A stretch of 64,000 bases of DNA from Echeneis naucrates (taxonomy: Eukaryota; Chordata; Actinopteri; Carangiformes; Echeneidae). Below the pieces are notes generated by a model. It saw nothing but the letters and a program-made list of their open reading frames with translations, ran no database searches and was not told the origin of the DNA. Shown here one piece after another: positions 1 through 10,723 of the stretch (positions are counted from its first letter, which is position 1; every line of letters begins with the position of its first letter). The position numbers and the translations under genes are program-made. The stretch is from NCBI RefSeq assembly GCF_900963305.1, contig NC_042518.1:11298486-11362485 (forward strand). Direction: 5' to 3'.

Positions 1-422
1 GCTTGTGTGTGTTGGATGGTGAAAACTTTATATATTTGGTAAAACCTCGGACGTAGAGGCCAGATTTAGTTTTAGTTATTGACTGTCTGTTTTGTTGACC
101 GTTGTTGATCGTTGGGCTTATTCTGTACTTTAGGTTCAGGGGTGCTGTTTCTGTGTAGTTTGGTTTTTAGCTAGCTGTAGCCAGTCTTTGTTTTCCTTTT
201 ACTTTGAAACTAGTCCTAATGGTACTGTTTGGCTCCTGGAGAGTCCTCTTTTGGCTATATTCTGATTTGATTTAAAGCAGCACCCACCAACCTGTTCCTT
301 GGTTTATCTTTTGTTTGCCTGTTAACCAGTTTCCAATTTGAGTTACAAGAAACAACATCATACCCACAAACACCTGGGTTCTTTGTGTTACTTGCCTCTC
401 CCCTGAGAGCCGGGTTGTAACA
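1..422. repeat. Solo LTR, left part outside window (duplicate copy)
   Basis: This is near-identical to 51730-52151, the right four fifths of a complete solo LTR in that second copy. It ends in GTAACA at 422 and is followed by GGTGG (423-427), the 5-bp target repeat that flanks the complete copy on both sides. No internal retroelement sequence adjoins it. The family is probably Ty3/gypsy-like, inferred from the TGTTAC/GTAACA ends and 5-bp target repeat. It is a fossil duplicated together with the neighbouring VH genes. Confidence 0.7.
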
Positions 423-427
423 GGTGG

Positions 428-1231
428 CTTTAACAACACATCAAGGTCCAACACAGTAAGAACTTGAAAAAAAGGTTGATTAATAATTCATATTTATGAT
501 GTTTTCTGACTTGTTTTCCATAAATGATCTAGCAGATATTTTCTTCTGCCTTTTTAGTTCTTCAAATGACTTTAATTCAGCTGACTTTTCATCGACTTAA
601 TATTGAATTTGTCTTTTGGTTTGCATCTTTATTTGCTTATCTAATTTTTTTAATGAAAACACCTTGGTCTTATTGAGTATTTCACTTTGCAGCTGGTTAA
701 CTGTCCATAATTTTAAATTTTTCTAAATGCAAATTGTGGTTTTTGAAGCCACAGAGACACCTGGAACTTTGAGAAGAAATGAACTACTTAGGAAATGAAA
801 CCTGAATGAGGATATGCAAAAGATGACCCACTGAGTTCAACAGGAAATTTTTTCTCAATCAAAAAATATATTTTTGTTGATTATTATTTAAAATTGAGAA
901 GATGAAAAGTGGTGGAAAAACATGTCTGTTGAAAGATTATTTTTAAATCCATCAATGCTCATAAATATTTTCCAATAATTTCACTGTAATCTTCTGCAGA
1001 GATTCATCATCTGTGAACTCACTATTTTAAAGTGCAGTTGTTCTTTGTAGTGTAGTGATTGTCCTTGAGGACAATTATTTTGAGGTAAATTCAAAAGGTT
1101 GGTGAAGTTCAGTAATTTAATTGCGGCTTGAACTTTACCGTTTAAAGACAGATTAAAGAATGATAAAAATATCACTGATTCCAAAATCATAGTTGAACCA
1201 ATTATAGTGAGGTTGTCATATGAGGACTGAA
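428..1231. other. 3' flank of type A VH genes, first kind
   Basis: AT-rich sequence downstream of A1 in the direction of transcription. I see no gene in it. The same sequence flanks A13 (52157-52953). More diverged versions flank A4 (about 14940-15454), A8 (about 29390-29943) and A10 (about 37190-37701). The A4 and A10 versions are almost identical to each other. Short reading frames inside it are not conserved as protein. Confidence 0.7.
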
Positions 1232-1270
1232 GGTTTTTGTACAGCTGATCAACCAGCTCCAGTCACTGTG

Positions 1271-1704
1271 AGTCTCTGGCACAATAATAAACAGCAGAGT
1301 CTTCAGTCTTCAGACCGTCCATCTGCAGATACAGCTGCTGTTTGCTGTTGTCTCTGGAGATGGTGAACCGGCCCTGGACTGACTGAGAGTAGTAGATCTC
1401 ACCACTGTCATATCTTATGATAGCAATCCACTCCAGTCCTTTTCCAGGAGCCTGTCTGACCCAATGCATCCAGTAGCTGCTGAATGTGAATCCAGAGGCT
1501 GAACAGGTCAGTCTGTGGGATTCTCCAGGTCTTTTAACTGCTGGTTCAGATTCTGTCAGAGTCTGACCATCAACACCTGTAGAAAGAAAAAGATCATAGA
1601 GTCAGCTGTTTGAAGCTGCTACCATTTCAAACTAAGAATCAGAGAAACTCTTGACCTGCCCAGCAGAGAGTTAACAGCAGCAGTCCTGTCCTGTAGTCCA
1701 TCAT
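1271..1704 (-). CDS. IGHV: IgH variable segment A1 (type A VH, intact)
   Basis: Germline VH segment supplying most of an antibody heavy-chain variable domain after V-to-DJ joining. Exon 1 (1656-1704) encodes leader [16 protein letters not shown]; a 79-bp intron (GT..AG, 1577-1655) follows; exon 2 (1271-1576) encodes about 101 residues. FR1 has [18 protein letters not shown], the first disulfide Cys is near exon-2 residue 25, the core Trp near 39 ([14 protein letters not shown]), and FR3 ends [13 protein letters not shown]1 is GFTFSSYW and CDR2 IIRYDSGEI, the most distinctive CDR2 of the A set. The RSS (1232-1270) is heptamer CACAGTG, 23-bp spacer, nonamer ACAAAAACC. An octamer-like ATGCAAAA lies at 1777-1784, about 72 bp above the start; no TATA box is evident. 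The first ATG of an ATGATG pair was taken as start. The frame runs through the heptamer to TGA, as expected for an unjoined V. Confidence 0.95.
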
Positions 1705-1784
1705 GTTAAACTGTGTGTCCACTGTCCTCTGTCTTCCTCTCTGCAGTCAGATAAGTAGAGGTGGAAGACATCTGAGTTTTGCAT

Positions 1785-2640
1785 GGACTCCTCCTCACAG
1801 GGAGCAGAGAGGTGGACTGGACTGGACCATAACCTGGAGAGTATTAATCCCCACTGACAGAAAAGTGTTTGATGTTGTGACTTGAACATTGTTTCTTTCG
1901 ACAAAAAACACATTTGTCTCATAACATTCGACATGGTGTTGAAATGAATATCAAAACATTTTCTCTCTTTACTGTAATTGTGTTGATTAATCATGACAAC
2001 TCACTTTTGATTCCACATCATTTAAAGATTTATTTCTTTCTTACTCTGTAGGAACGTAATTCATTTCTGTAGTTTATTCTCACTAATTAGATCCTTGTGC
2101 TGTGAATAACGTTAATTGTTTTTACAGACTTCATACGTTTGTTTGTTTTTTTTTTTTAATTTTCATTCCTGTATGTGTGTGATTTGTTGTTGATTTGTTC
2201 ATTTGTTTCTATACAATGACATAACAGAAACAAAAATATGTTGTCTGAGGGGTTTTACTTTTAATTATTTGCTCGTCAACAGAAATATTTCATTATTTTA
2301 AAACTGACTTATTTTCGTTTGTGGAAATACATGCAATGAAATATTAGTGATTACGATATCAAAATATTCAAATTGAAAATAATGCACCAAATCATACCAC
2401 CTACATCAAAGCACTTTATATACAGAGCAAGTGCAGACCCAACTCTTTATGGATTTGATAAAGAGACCCAACATATCCCTCCAAGAGCAAGCACAGCAAA
2501 CATTACAGTGTATTATTCACTGTTATGACTGTTTAAGACTGTTTCCCTCTTTACTGTCGCAGTGAGCTGGTGTGAAACCATCAGTGGTCTGAGGGCTCCT
2601 CCTCTGGTGGCTTCATGTATCAAGTGTTCAGGCACTGAGG
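1785..2640. other. Type I spacer between A and the next C or B gene
   Basis: AT-rich DNA beginning just above the A promoter with the words TGGACCATAACCTGGAGAG. No gene is visible. The same spacer type recurs after A4 (16011-16888), A5 (18825-19689), A6 (23501-24367), A10 (38252-39105) and A13 (53507-54354). It ends in a strongly conserved segment (about 2570-2640) that continues into the nonamer of the next C or B gene. Confidence 0.7.
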
Positions 2641-2679
2641 GCTTTTTGTTCAGGTCTACTGATGCTTTGTGTTATTGTG

Positions 2680-3127
2680 AGTCTCTGGCACAGTAATACA
2701 CAGCAGAGTCTTCAGGCTGCAGATTCTGTCCTGTTAATGTTACAGAACTTGTAGAAGTGTATGTCTGATACAGGAACTTGTTCTTCAGGGCTTCATTTTG
2801 ATGAAAATCTCCTCCTCCCCACCGATGACAAATCCAGTCCATCGGTTTTCCTTCACGCTGTCTGATCCAACCTGTTGCGTAGCTGTTATCAGTCAGAGAA
2901 TAACCAGAGACCTGACAGGTGATGGTCAAAGACTGTCCAGGCTGAACAACCTTTGAGTCTGGCTGGATGAGATCAATACTGTACACACCTGTGGAAAAAG
3001 AAATCAGCATTATCTCCATCAGTCATCTGAATGTTGGCTGTTTCTAAAGTGTTTATTAGTGTGAATCCACTGAAAGCTCCTCACAGGATCCAGCTGCCAG
3101 CAGCTGTATCAGAAGCACAGAGAACAT
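2680..3127 (-). CDS. IGHV: IgH variable segment C1 (type C VH, intact)
   Basis: Exon 1 (3085-3127) encodes MFSVLLIQLLAAGS; the intron is 96 bp (2989-3084); exon 2 (2680-2988) starts VYSIDLIQPDSKVVQPGQS. CDR1 is GYSLTDNSYATG, FR2 is WIRQREGKPMDWI in place of the usual PGKGLEW, CDR2 is CHRWGGGDFHQ, and FR3 ends [11 protein letters not shown]. The FR2 change and an extra Cys at the FR2/CDR2 edge mark the C type. C1 differs from C3 and C4 in FR3 (FLYQTYTSTSSVTLTG). The RSS (2641-2679) has heptamer CACAATA, a 23-bp spacer and nonamer ACAAAAAGC. A perfect octamer ATGCAAAT is at 3216-3223. Confidence 0.93.
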
Positions 3128-3223
3128 GGTTGATGTTGAAGCTGAACTGATGTGAGCTCTTCTGTCCTCTCACTGACACACAGACACACACTTCACTTCT
3201 TTATGAGGAACCTTCATTTGCAT

Positions 3224-3800
3224 GTTGCTGAATATTAAAGTTTCTTCTTTGTGAAAACTGAAGTAGATCATATATAGAGGAAGAAGTCGTGTGTTTCCTG
3301 CAGATAGCTGAAGCTTTTTTGGTCGTACATAAAGCTCATTAAAGATCTCTTCAGATGACGTAGACCAGCTGAGTTCTTAGTTATTCAGGTTTCCATTTTT
3401 ATATCTATGTATTAGAATAAATGAACCAACACAAAGTTTGTTGTTGTTGTATCAAATCTTACATTGGAAACAGTTTTTACATCAAATGTACAAACTTAAA
3501 GGTTAAAACTTTTCACTGAGAGGTCTTAAACTCTGATGGTTAAAATATAATTTCATTACAGAGACAGAGGCCAGAAGGTCAAAGGTTAAAATATTATATA
3601 TAGTTCCTATCAATACTATTGTTGGAGGTTGTTGTTGTTCTAGTGAATCCCATCAGAGTAAAGAATGAATATTAATATTTTTACTTGTGTTTGTAAAACT
3701 GTGTTATTTTGTATAAATGATACTTTCTGGATGTTTAATTACACTGAGAATGGTTTCAGCAGAGTGTTGTGTTGATGTTGTGTTCTCTATGATCATTGAA
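3224..3800. other. C-to-A spacer
   Basis: Spacer above type C promoters, leading to the nonamer of the next A gene. It recurs after CB1 (31808-32301), C3 (44376-44953) and C4 (54939-55432); the CB1 and C4 copies share a shorter form not present after C1 or C3. The C2-A5 spacer (17471-18268) is different and unique in its first half. No gene is seen; plus-strand reading frames here are antisense to VH framework 3. Confidence 0.7.
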
Positions 3801-3839
3801 GGTTTTTGTACAGCTGATCAACCAGCTCCAGTCACTGTG

Positions 3840-4276
3840 AGTCTCTGGCACAATAATAAACAGCAGAGTCTTCAGTCTTCAGACCGTCCATCTGCAGATA
3901 CAGCTGCTGTTTGCTGTTGTCTCTGGAGATGGTGAACCGGCCCTGGACTGACTGAGAGTAATATTTGCTGCTGCCACCACCATTGCTAATGGCTGCGATC
4001 CACTCCAGTCCTTTTCCAGGAGACTGTCTGACCCAATGCATCCAGTAGCTGCTGAATGTGAATCCAGAGGCTGAACAGGTCAGTCTGTGGGATTCTCCAG
4101 GTCTTTTAACTGCTGGTTCAGATTCTGTCAGAGTCTGACCATCAACACCTGTAGAAAGAAAAAGATCATAGAGTCAGCTGTTTGAAGCTGCTACCATTTC
4201 AAACTAAGAATCAGAGAAACTCTTGACCTGCCCAGCAGAGAGTTAACAGCAGCAGTCCTGTCCTGTAGTCCATCAT
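3840..4276 (-). CDS. IGHV: IgH variable segment A2 (type A VH, intact)
   Basis: Exon 1 is 4228-4276, exon 2 3840-4148 (309 nt). CDR1 is GFTFSSYW and CDR2 [12 protein letters not shown]2 reads [11 protein letters not shown] with Ser in place of the usual Ala. The RSS at 3801-3839 is standard. The octamer-like ATGCAAAA is at 4349-4356. It lies upstream of C1, but the B gene expected next above it is missing and only its promoter is left at about 5040-5113. Confidence 0.95.
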
Positions 4277-4356
4277 GTTAAACTGTGTGTCCACTGTCCT
4301 CTGTCTTCCTCTCTGCAGTCAGATAAGTAGAGGTGGAAGACATCTGAGTTTTGCAT

Positions 4357-5037
4357 GGACTCCTCCTCACAGGGAGCAGAGAGGTGGACTGGACTGTGAC
4401 TCCACTTTGTGTTTTGTTAAATCATTGAGGAGAATTTGGTGATGACAACTTTGAAGTCATTCATTTGACGGTTTTACAAACAATGTGTTTGAATCTTGTC
4501 CATGAAAATATCAGTCACAGTGTTTTCTCCTCAGCACCTTCTGGTTACATTGTAAAATTAACTTTTTTGTTTAGAGTTAATACAAGTCAAGTCACTTTCA
4601 TCATATTAGAAACTATAACAGAATATTCATAATTCTGACTTTTTGATGAAGAAGAAACATTATTTTTCAGTTATTAAAATCATTGTGAAGACAACCAGAA
4701 AGAAGTAAAGCTGTTGATACTGTCATGAATGATGAATCTGTACATTGATCACAGAGAAACTGAACTTACATCCAATAACTCAATCAAATCAATAATGATA
4801 CAGACATTTTGGAAAATGAAATGCATTGTCATTATAATTATTTTATAATTACTTATTTAATTATGAATATTTCCATGTTTAATTATAGAAAATCTTTTTC
4901 CAACTTCTTTACAGAAAAAAAAATGTGTAACTTCTGTTTGTAACTTTATTCTATTAAATACTATGAAATTAATATTATCTTTGAGATTTCATCTGAAATG
5001 GATTTAATAAAAAAAGGTTGACACAAACATACACACC
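4357..5037. other. Type II spacer, truncated
   Basis: AT-rich spacer beginning GTGACTCCACTTTGTG above the A2 promoter. It stops abruptly at about 5037, where the B promoter relic begins, so the part that should lead into a B gene, and the gene itself, are absent. No coding sequence is seen. Confidence 0.65.
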
Positions 5038-5113
5038 CTGACAGTCTGATGGGAAGTTTTTATAGCTGAGGAACAAGGAAGGTCCCTGAGTTTGCATAGA
5101 ACCAAACATATGA
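5038..5113 (-). promoter_or_regulatory. Relic type B VH promoter without a gene
   Basis: Matches the promoter of intact B genes: TATAAAAA (minus strand, 5057-5064) and octamer-like ATGCAAAC (5090-5097) at the same spacing as in B1. In the direction of transcription it is followed directly by type II spacer sequence, with no leader or V exon. The distal flank (about 5098-5145) resembles that of B8 at 60840-60890, so the lost gene was probably related to B8. Confidence 0.8.
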
Positions 5114-5725
5114 ATCGTCAGTGTTGGTCTAACTGGAGACAATAGAGGAGTGTTAAAGTGTTCTGTGCTACTTTGTCTTTTCAGTCGACTTTACAAAGTG
5201 AAAAAATTACATCTCTGAGTTCAACACATTATTTTTATTTCTATTTTTTCTGCCTTTTTTCTGCCATTCTACCTTTTATTGAAATATTTAATCATACAAT
5301 GTCAGAGCTTATAATGACGAGGTTCATCTATTGTTATTTAAAGTCATTGCAGAATGAAATACATTGAATGTATTATCATCAACTGTACAACACTAGCAGG
5401 ATTTTCAAGGTTTAGTTCAGATCAGCCTTCAAGAGTGTTTTCAGATCAGAGAGAACATCAGAGCGGAGAGTTTCTGAATTTGAGTGATTTTTGAGAGAAA
5501 CGATGACATTCATGTTGACTGAGAGCATAAACATGATGAAAGATGGAAGACAGATGTACTTTTGATGGAAAATTAACTAAATAAATAATAATAAACAATA
5601 AAGTAACGTTATGTGAGAAACTACTCGTTAATTTTGTAACTTTCACTGTCTGTATGCTTCAGTCACACTGTTGATGGGTTTGTGTGCAGGTCTGCTGCTG
5701 TTTGTGTCACTGTGGGTGACGTACA
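5114..5725. other. Unassigned AT-rich DNA
   Basis: No VH, RSS or transposon protein is recognisable. Short reading frames on both strands lack similarity that I can name. Confidence 0.5.
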
Positions 5726-5929
5726 TGTTGTCCCCCCAGCCTCGTGTGTGTGTCGAGGGTGTGTGATAATACCCTGCCGCCACTGTAGACATAAGCAAAG
5801 AGACAGACAACTGTCGCGAGTGTTCACCTCGGCTGCAGGATTTATTATGCAGCGCTGCGTCTTTGTGGCTTTAGGTTCTTCCCAAGCGCTACGCACCCTC
5901 TGCTGACCCTTCTGAGGATTACACTAACA
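5726..5929 (-). repeat. Possible LTR of the Ty3/gypsy element
   Basis: On the minus strand this stretch starts TGTTAGTG and ends in GACAACA, contains AATAAA, and lies just past the coding end of the neighbouring retroelement. These are LTR hallmarks, but I did not find a matching copy at the other end, so the limits are uncertain. Confidence 0.35.
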
Positions 5930-8900
5930 CTGTAACCAGTACAAGAAAATTGGTATTTTCATTGCTATTCAAGACACAGGAGACTTAAAAATATAGAGAG
6001 GGGTGTCTAGTTTTCACCAGATTTAAATTATTTTACTTATTTCAACCATGAACTGTACCAAAATCCCATAATGAACTGAAACATTGTCCCATGGACTTTT
6101 TAACATCTGTATTTTTAACCATTTATTCCGAATATTTATTCCTTTTAAACACATTTTAAACCTGGTTTTTTTTTTATGTCTCCTGACATTTGTCTATGAT
6201 GGGGGACGTACTTGAGTCAACAAGACATGTCCACATGTCTGGGTAAAGCAGTTGTAGCAGTCAGGGTATGGAGGGGGAAGAGCGCTGAAATGACTTGGGA
6301 GAGAAGAGCTTGGCATTAGTGAGTTTACTCGTGCATCCCACTGCTGGTATGACGGCTGTCCCAGAGTGCCATAGGTCAGCATCTGTGTTGGCCTGGCTCT
6401 CCTTTGGGATCTTCTGACAGCCTCAGCCTCTGCTTGGTGTCCATCCTCCTCTGCTACCATGTCCTCCAGTAGCATGTCCTGTGGTTCCTCCTCCAATGCA
6501 ACATCCTCAAGAGCTCTGTCCTGTGCTGGTGGTACATTCTCCCTCTGGTCCTGTGTGTATTTCCTCCCTGACAGCAGGGTGAAACTCAGCCTTTGCTCTG
6601 CCTGTGGATGGTTCTCTGTTTGACGATGCTCGGTCTGTTGGGATCTCACTAACCTGTAGCATGGGATCTCCTGGTAAGCATACTCCTCATCAGAGCTGTC
6701 TGTATTGTCTTCATGAGCGTTGGTAACTGTCTGTTTCTGTTTTCTTGACGTTGTGCAGGAAGTGTTCGCTCCAGGGGCAGTTCATTCACTGGCAGAAGTA
6801 GATTCAGATGGAGTACACGTAGTGTTTTAGGTCCTTTTTCAGGCTGCACTTCATACACTGAGCTATTATCAACTCTCTCCACAAGACGGTGCACTACCTG
6901 CTCCCAGTAAGCCCGCAGCTTGCCAAGCCCAATTTGCTCTGACAAATTTTTCACCAGCACTCGGTCACCTGGCTGAAGAACAACACCCCATACTGTCCCT
7001 TGCCTTTGGCTGAAGATTTTTGACTGTTGTTTGCCGCAATTTCATATGCAGAACGTATCCTCTCTGCCCATTTCTCTGCGTACGTCTGCCAATCAGGTGT
7101 TCCAGACTCTCTTGGGTGGGAGCAGTAAGTCAGCGGTTAGTGTGGAGGTCGACCGTACAAGAGGAAGAATGGGGAAAAGCTGGTGGCTTCATGCCTGCTG
7201 ACAGGCATGCACGACACGTGGAAGGTGATCTTTCCGTTGACTCTTTCTCCTCTTCTAGTGTGCGCATCTGAAGAAGTGTTCAGTTCAGTCTCTCCACTGG
7301 GTTACCCTGCGGGTGGTAAGGTGTTGTTTGTGAATGCTCCATACCCGCCAGCTGCTCCAACCTGCTGAACAAACTGTTCTCAAAATCCTTACCCTGATCA
7401 TGGTGGAGCTTCTCAGGATAGCCGGAGCGAGGGATGAAGCATGGCAAAGCGTGTGAAATGGTCAACAACAACAAGGATGACTTGACTCTGTTCCAGGTGG
7501 AGATATTCGATACACACTAACTGAAATGGGCTGCTTGTGGAGATGTGTCCCATGGGCGCTCTCTGGGGAAGATTAGGACGTTTCTGTTTAATGCAGGCAC
7601 ATCTTTTGTTAACGTAATTCTTTATGTCATGTTGCATATTGGGCCAATAAAACCTCTCACGGGCAAGATGGGTTACCTTCTCTGCCCCGACGTGGCTCAT
7701 GTCATTGTGCAGTCTTTAGCACCATGGGTTTCAACTTTTCAGGGAGAACAAGCTGCTTGTGCTGTTCAGTCTGTCAGCAAAGAATCCCATCATCCAACAC
7801 CAGCTTATTCCACTCATACAGCAGTCTCTTGGTCTCTTTCCTTGTGTTTCTCATCTCTTTCATTAGGAGCCCAGTTTTGCAGTTTTAGAGAGACAATTTC
7901 CTTGATGGCTGGATCGTCTTGTTGTGCTGCACAGATGTTTTCTGGTGTAACACTGAGAATGCGGTCGGCTGGCACAACATCTGCATTCTCTGCATGAGGT
8001 GTCTGGATTCCTCACTCACAAACCCTCGATGGTATGCACTTCCTTTGAGCCAGGATGGAGAACCACGTATTGCCCTGCAAGCTGTCAAGGAAGTCCACAC
8101 AAAGTCTCAGACTCTGGTCCTTTTTCCGGACACAAACCACTGGGGAGGAATAAGAAGACAGATTTGCGGATCCAACTTCGGTCTAGGAGATTCTGCACAT
8201 ACTCTTTCACCTCCTTATTCGAGGGCTCGGGTATAGAGTTGTAGCACTTCTGAACCGGGTCGTTATCCACAACATTGATCTTGAGCTGTAGGTTGGGTAT
8301 ACAGCCTATGTCTCCCTCTCCTCTTGCAAACACATCAGATTCCTCAAAAAGCATTTGGTGCACAACCTCCTGCTGCTGATGATCAAGACGGTCTAAACTG
8401 ACAGGAGGATGTCACTTTTGTTGTACGTGTGATTCTGCTGAGTTGCTGGTCCTCTCACTGGTGTTGTTGGTTGGGCTGACCTGTGCAGTGCACAGGTGTG
8501 TGTCACTGTTTGACATTGCTGGCTGCTGGGAAGATGAACAGGGATTTACTGGCCTGCTGTCAATGAATTCTTCAATACAGCCTAATGCTGTTGGTGGTGA
8601 CAGGAATATGCCATGCTTGGGGGAGTTACAGACTGAGATTTTTACAGCTTTGGGGGTAACAGGTGGCACATCAACCAATGCAGAAAACAGTTCTTTGCCT
8701 CTGGCAGGAGACTCTCCAAGGTGGGTTCAAATAACATTGTTCCTCCCTTTGGCCACGACCTGACATGAACCTTTATTTCACAAATTCGGCCACTTGGAAC
8801 TGCGAGACCCCTCTTTCCTACTCCGATGGTGTCATTCCTAAGTGTTTCCTGAGCTGGTGTTTCAGTGATTACAGTGACAATGGTTCCCTGGCTTCTCAAG

Positions 8901-9985
8901 ACTATCTAGAATGATTTCCTTTATCACATTGAACCCTAGCAGTAGACTACTAATACAGCTCCGACTCATTAGCGTGGGTACATTCATGGCTACTTGACCG
9001 TGTTTTGCACGTTTGATTTCCACTAGTAGTTCAGTCCACCCCTCAAAAGGTACATCTGTCCCATGAGCTGCTGTGATTCTGAGTGGATCTTCTGGCAGTT
9101 TTTAAAGTGACTGAATTTTGGCATTGGGCAGGTTTTCTTCTAGCCAGGACTTTTCCAGTATGGTGACCTGTGCTCCACTATCCAGTAACATGTCAGTCTT
9201 CACACATTTGAGACAGCAGGTAACATGCATCTTTTGCCTATCAGCTTTGCATCCCGATTTCCTTTCCTTGCTCTGTGTTTTAATGGTGGCTGGCTGTTAG
9301 ATGGACTCATGGAGTTGTGGCTGATGACTGTGACAAGTGACACTGGTTTTTGTTTGGTGACTGGTGGTCCCTCCCCAGTGACCTCACCACGTTTTTCCGC
9401 TAGTTTGGTCTTTGACAGGCAACCAACAGCTCGGTTAGCTTCCTTGCCACACCTGAAGCAGTGGTTGTAGCTTGTAGTCCCTCGTGCTATGCATGGCTTG
9501 GGCGGTGACACAGTACTTACTGTGTCGACTTGTGACTGCTCTGGGGTACTGGTCATAGGAGCTTTTTCAATAGTTTTTGCCAAGGCTGAAACATGTACTG
9601 TCAGTTCATATATAGCTGTGCCGTTGGCCTGGACTTCAGTTTTAGTTTGCAGAGCACTGGCTTGAACTTCAGCTGGAGGCTGGACTGCATGTTGCCTCTC
9701 CCCTTGTTGCGTGGCATTGACTGTGACTGTTTTGGTTTTGTATGTTTGCCTTAGGCGTGCCTGTCTCCCAACCTCTTCACGAACTGACTTTGTATTTATC
9801 TCTAGGATAAAATCATCAGTTACACTTATGTTGCTAAAAAGAGGTTTAAGGTCTCGCCTGACATGTGCATATTTCTTACTCATATACACTTACTGCATTG
9901 CTAAGCTCCTGAAATAACTGTACTACTCTTGTCTAACAGGTGTGCTCTGAGGAAAAGCTTGAGCTCAGCTACGGTTAGAAGAAAT
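5726..9985 (-). mobile_element. Ty3/gypsy LTR retrotransposon, broken fossil
   Basis: Minus-strand retroelement inserted between A2 and A3. In coding order it shows a gag-like region with a zinc-knuckle motif CFRCGKEANRAVGC (about 9200-9890), a protease/reverse transcriptase region (about 8085-8900), integrase sequence with core motifs such as DHFTRFA and [13 protein letters not shown] (about 7280-7700), an integrase C-terminal region (about 6650-6960) and a proline-rich tail (about 6190-6650). It is broken, with at least several interruptions, and cannot be active as it stands. Normal VH flank resumes at about 9986. The right limit is set by homology of that flank to about 18065. Only one LTR-like end is recognised. 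No other VH module in the window carries it. Confidence 0.85.
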
Positions 9986-10212
9986 ATTTTACTAACGGTC
10001 ACATTAATATTATTTATTTTTGTTGAACGTATGGGTGTGTGTGTGCATGATTATGTGTAAAGTGATATTTTTAATAACATATTCTCCACAGAGAGCTTAC
10101 AAATTGACTAATTAAAATGAAAGCATCCACTTTTTTAATGATTTGTCACTTCAGAACATCAAATAAGGGAAGTAGTTTTTGTACAGCTGATCAACCAGCT
10201 CCAGTCACTGTG

Positions 10213-10643
10213 AGTCTCTGGCACAATAATAAACAGCAGAGTCTTCAGTCTTCAGACCGTCCATCTGCAGATACAGCTGCTGTTTGCTGTTGTCTCTGGA
10301 GATGGTGAACCGGCCCTGGACTGACTGAGAGTAATATTTGCTGCTGCCACCACCATCAGCAGCGATCCACTCCAGTCCTTTTCCAGGAGCCTGTCTGATC
10401 CAGCCCATCCAGTAGCTGCTGAATGAGAATCCAGAGGCTGAACAGGTCAGTCTGTGGGATTCTCCAGGTCTTTTAACTGCTGGTTCAGATTCTGTCAGAG
10501 TCTGACCATCAACACCTGTAGAAAGAAAAAGATCATAGAGTCAGCTGTTTGAAGCTGCTACCATTTCAAACTAAGAATCAGAGAAACTCTTGACCTGCCC
10601 AGCAGAGAGTTAACAGCAGCAGTCCTGTCCTGTAGTCCATCAT
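10213..10643 (-). CDS. IGHV: IgH variable segment A3 (type A VH, intact)
   Basis: Exon 1 is 10595-10643, exon 2 10213-10515 (303 nt). CDR1 is [10 protein letters not shown]2 starts MGWIRQ, and CDR2 is AADGGGSSK, shorter than in A2. The RSS at 10174-10212 has a perfect heptamer but nonamer ACAAAAACT, one change from the other A genes. The octamer-like element is at 10716-10723. The retroelement ends about 190 bp beyond its RSS. Confidence 0.94.
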
Positions 10644-10723
10644 GTTAAACTGTGTGTCCACTGTCCTCTGTCTTCCTCTCTGCAGTCAGATAAGTAGAGG
10701 TGGAAGACATCTGAGTTTTGCAT

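Noticed and set aside
1232-1270. Possibility that the array is a T-cell receptor or light-chain locus
   Set aside because: FR2 ([12 protein letters not shown]), the YYCAR end and a 23-bp-spacer RSS fit IgH V genes.
1703-1885. Plus-strand frame starting [11 protein letters not shown], repeated at several loci
   Set aside because: It is antisense to the type A leader and promoter and has no independent support.
3717-3935. Plus-strand 72-codon frame repeated opposite many A genes (also 10117, 32218, 44903, 55349, 61619)
   Set aside because: It is the antisense of VH FR3 and the RSS; its conservation follows from the V gene.
5663-5906. Overlapping frames on both strands at 5.7-5.9 kb
   Set aside because: They lie in the possible LTR of the Ty3 element and have no protein similarity I recognise.
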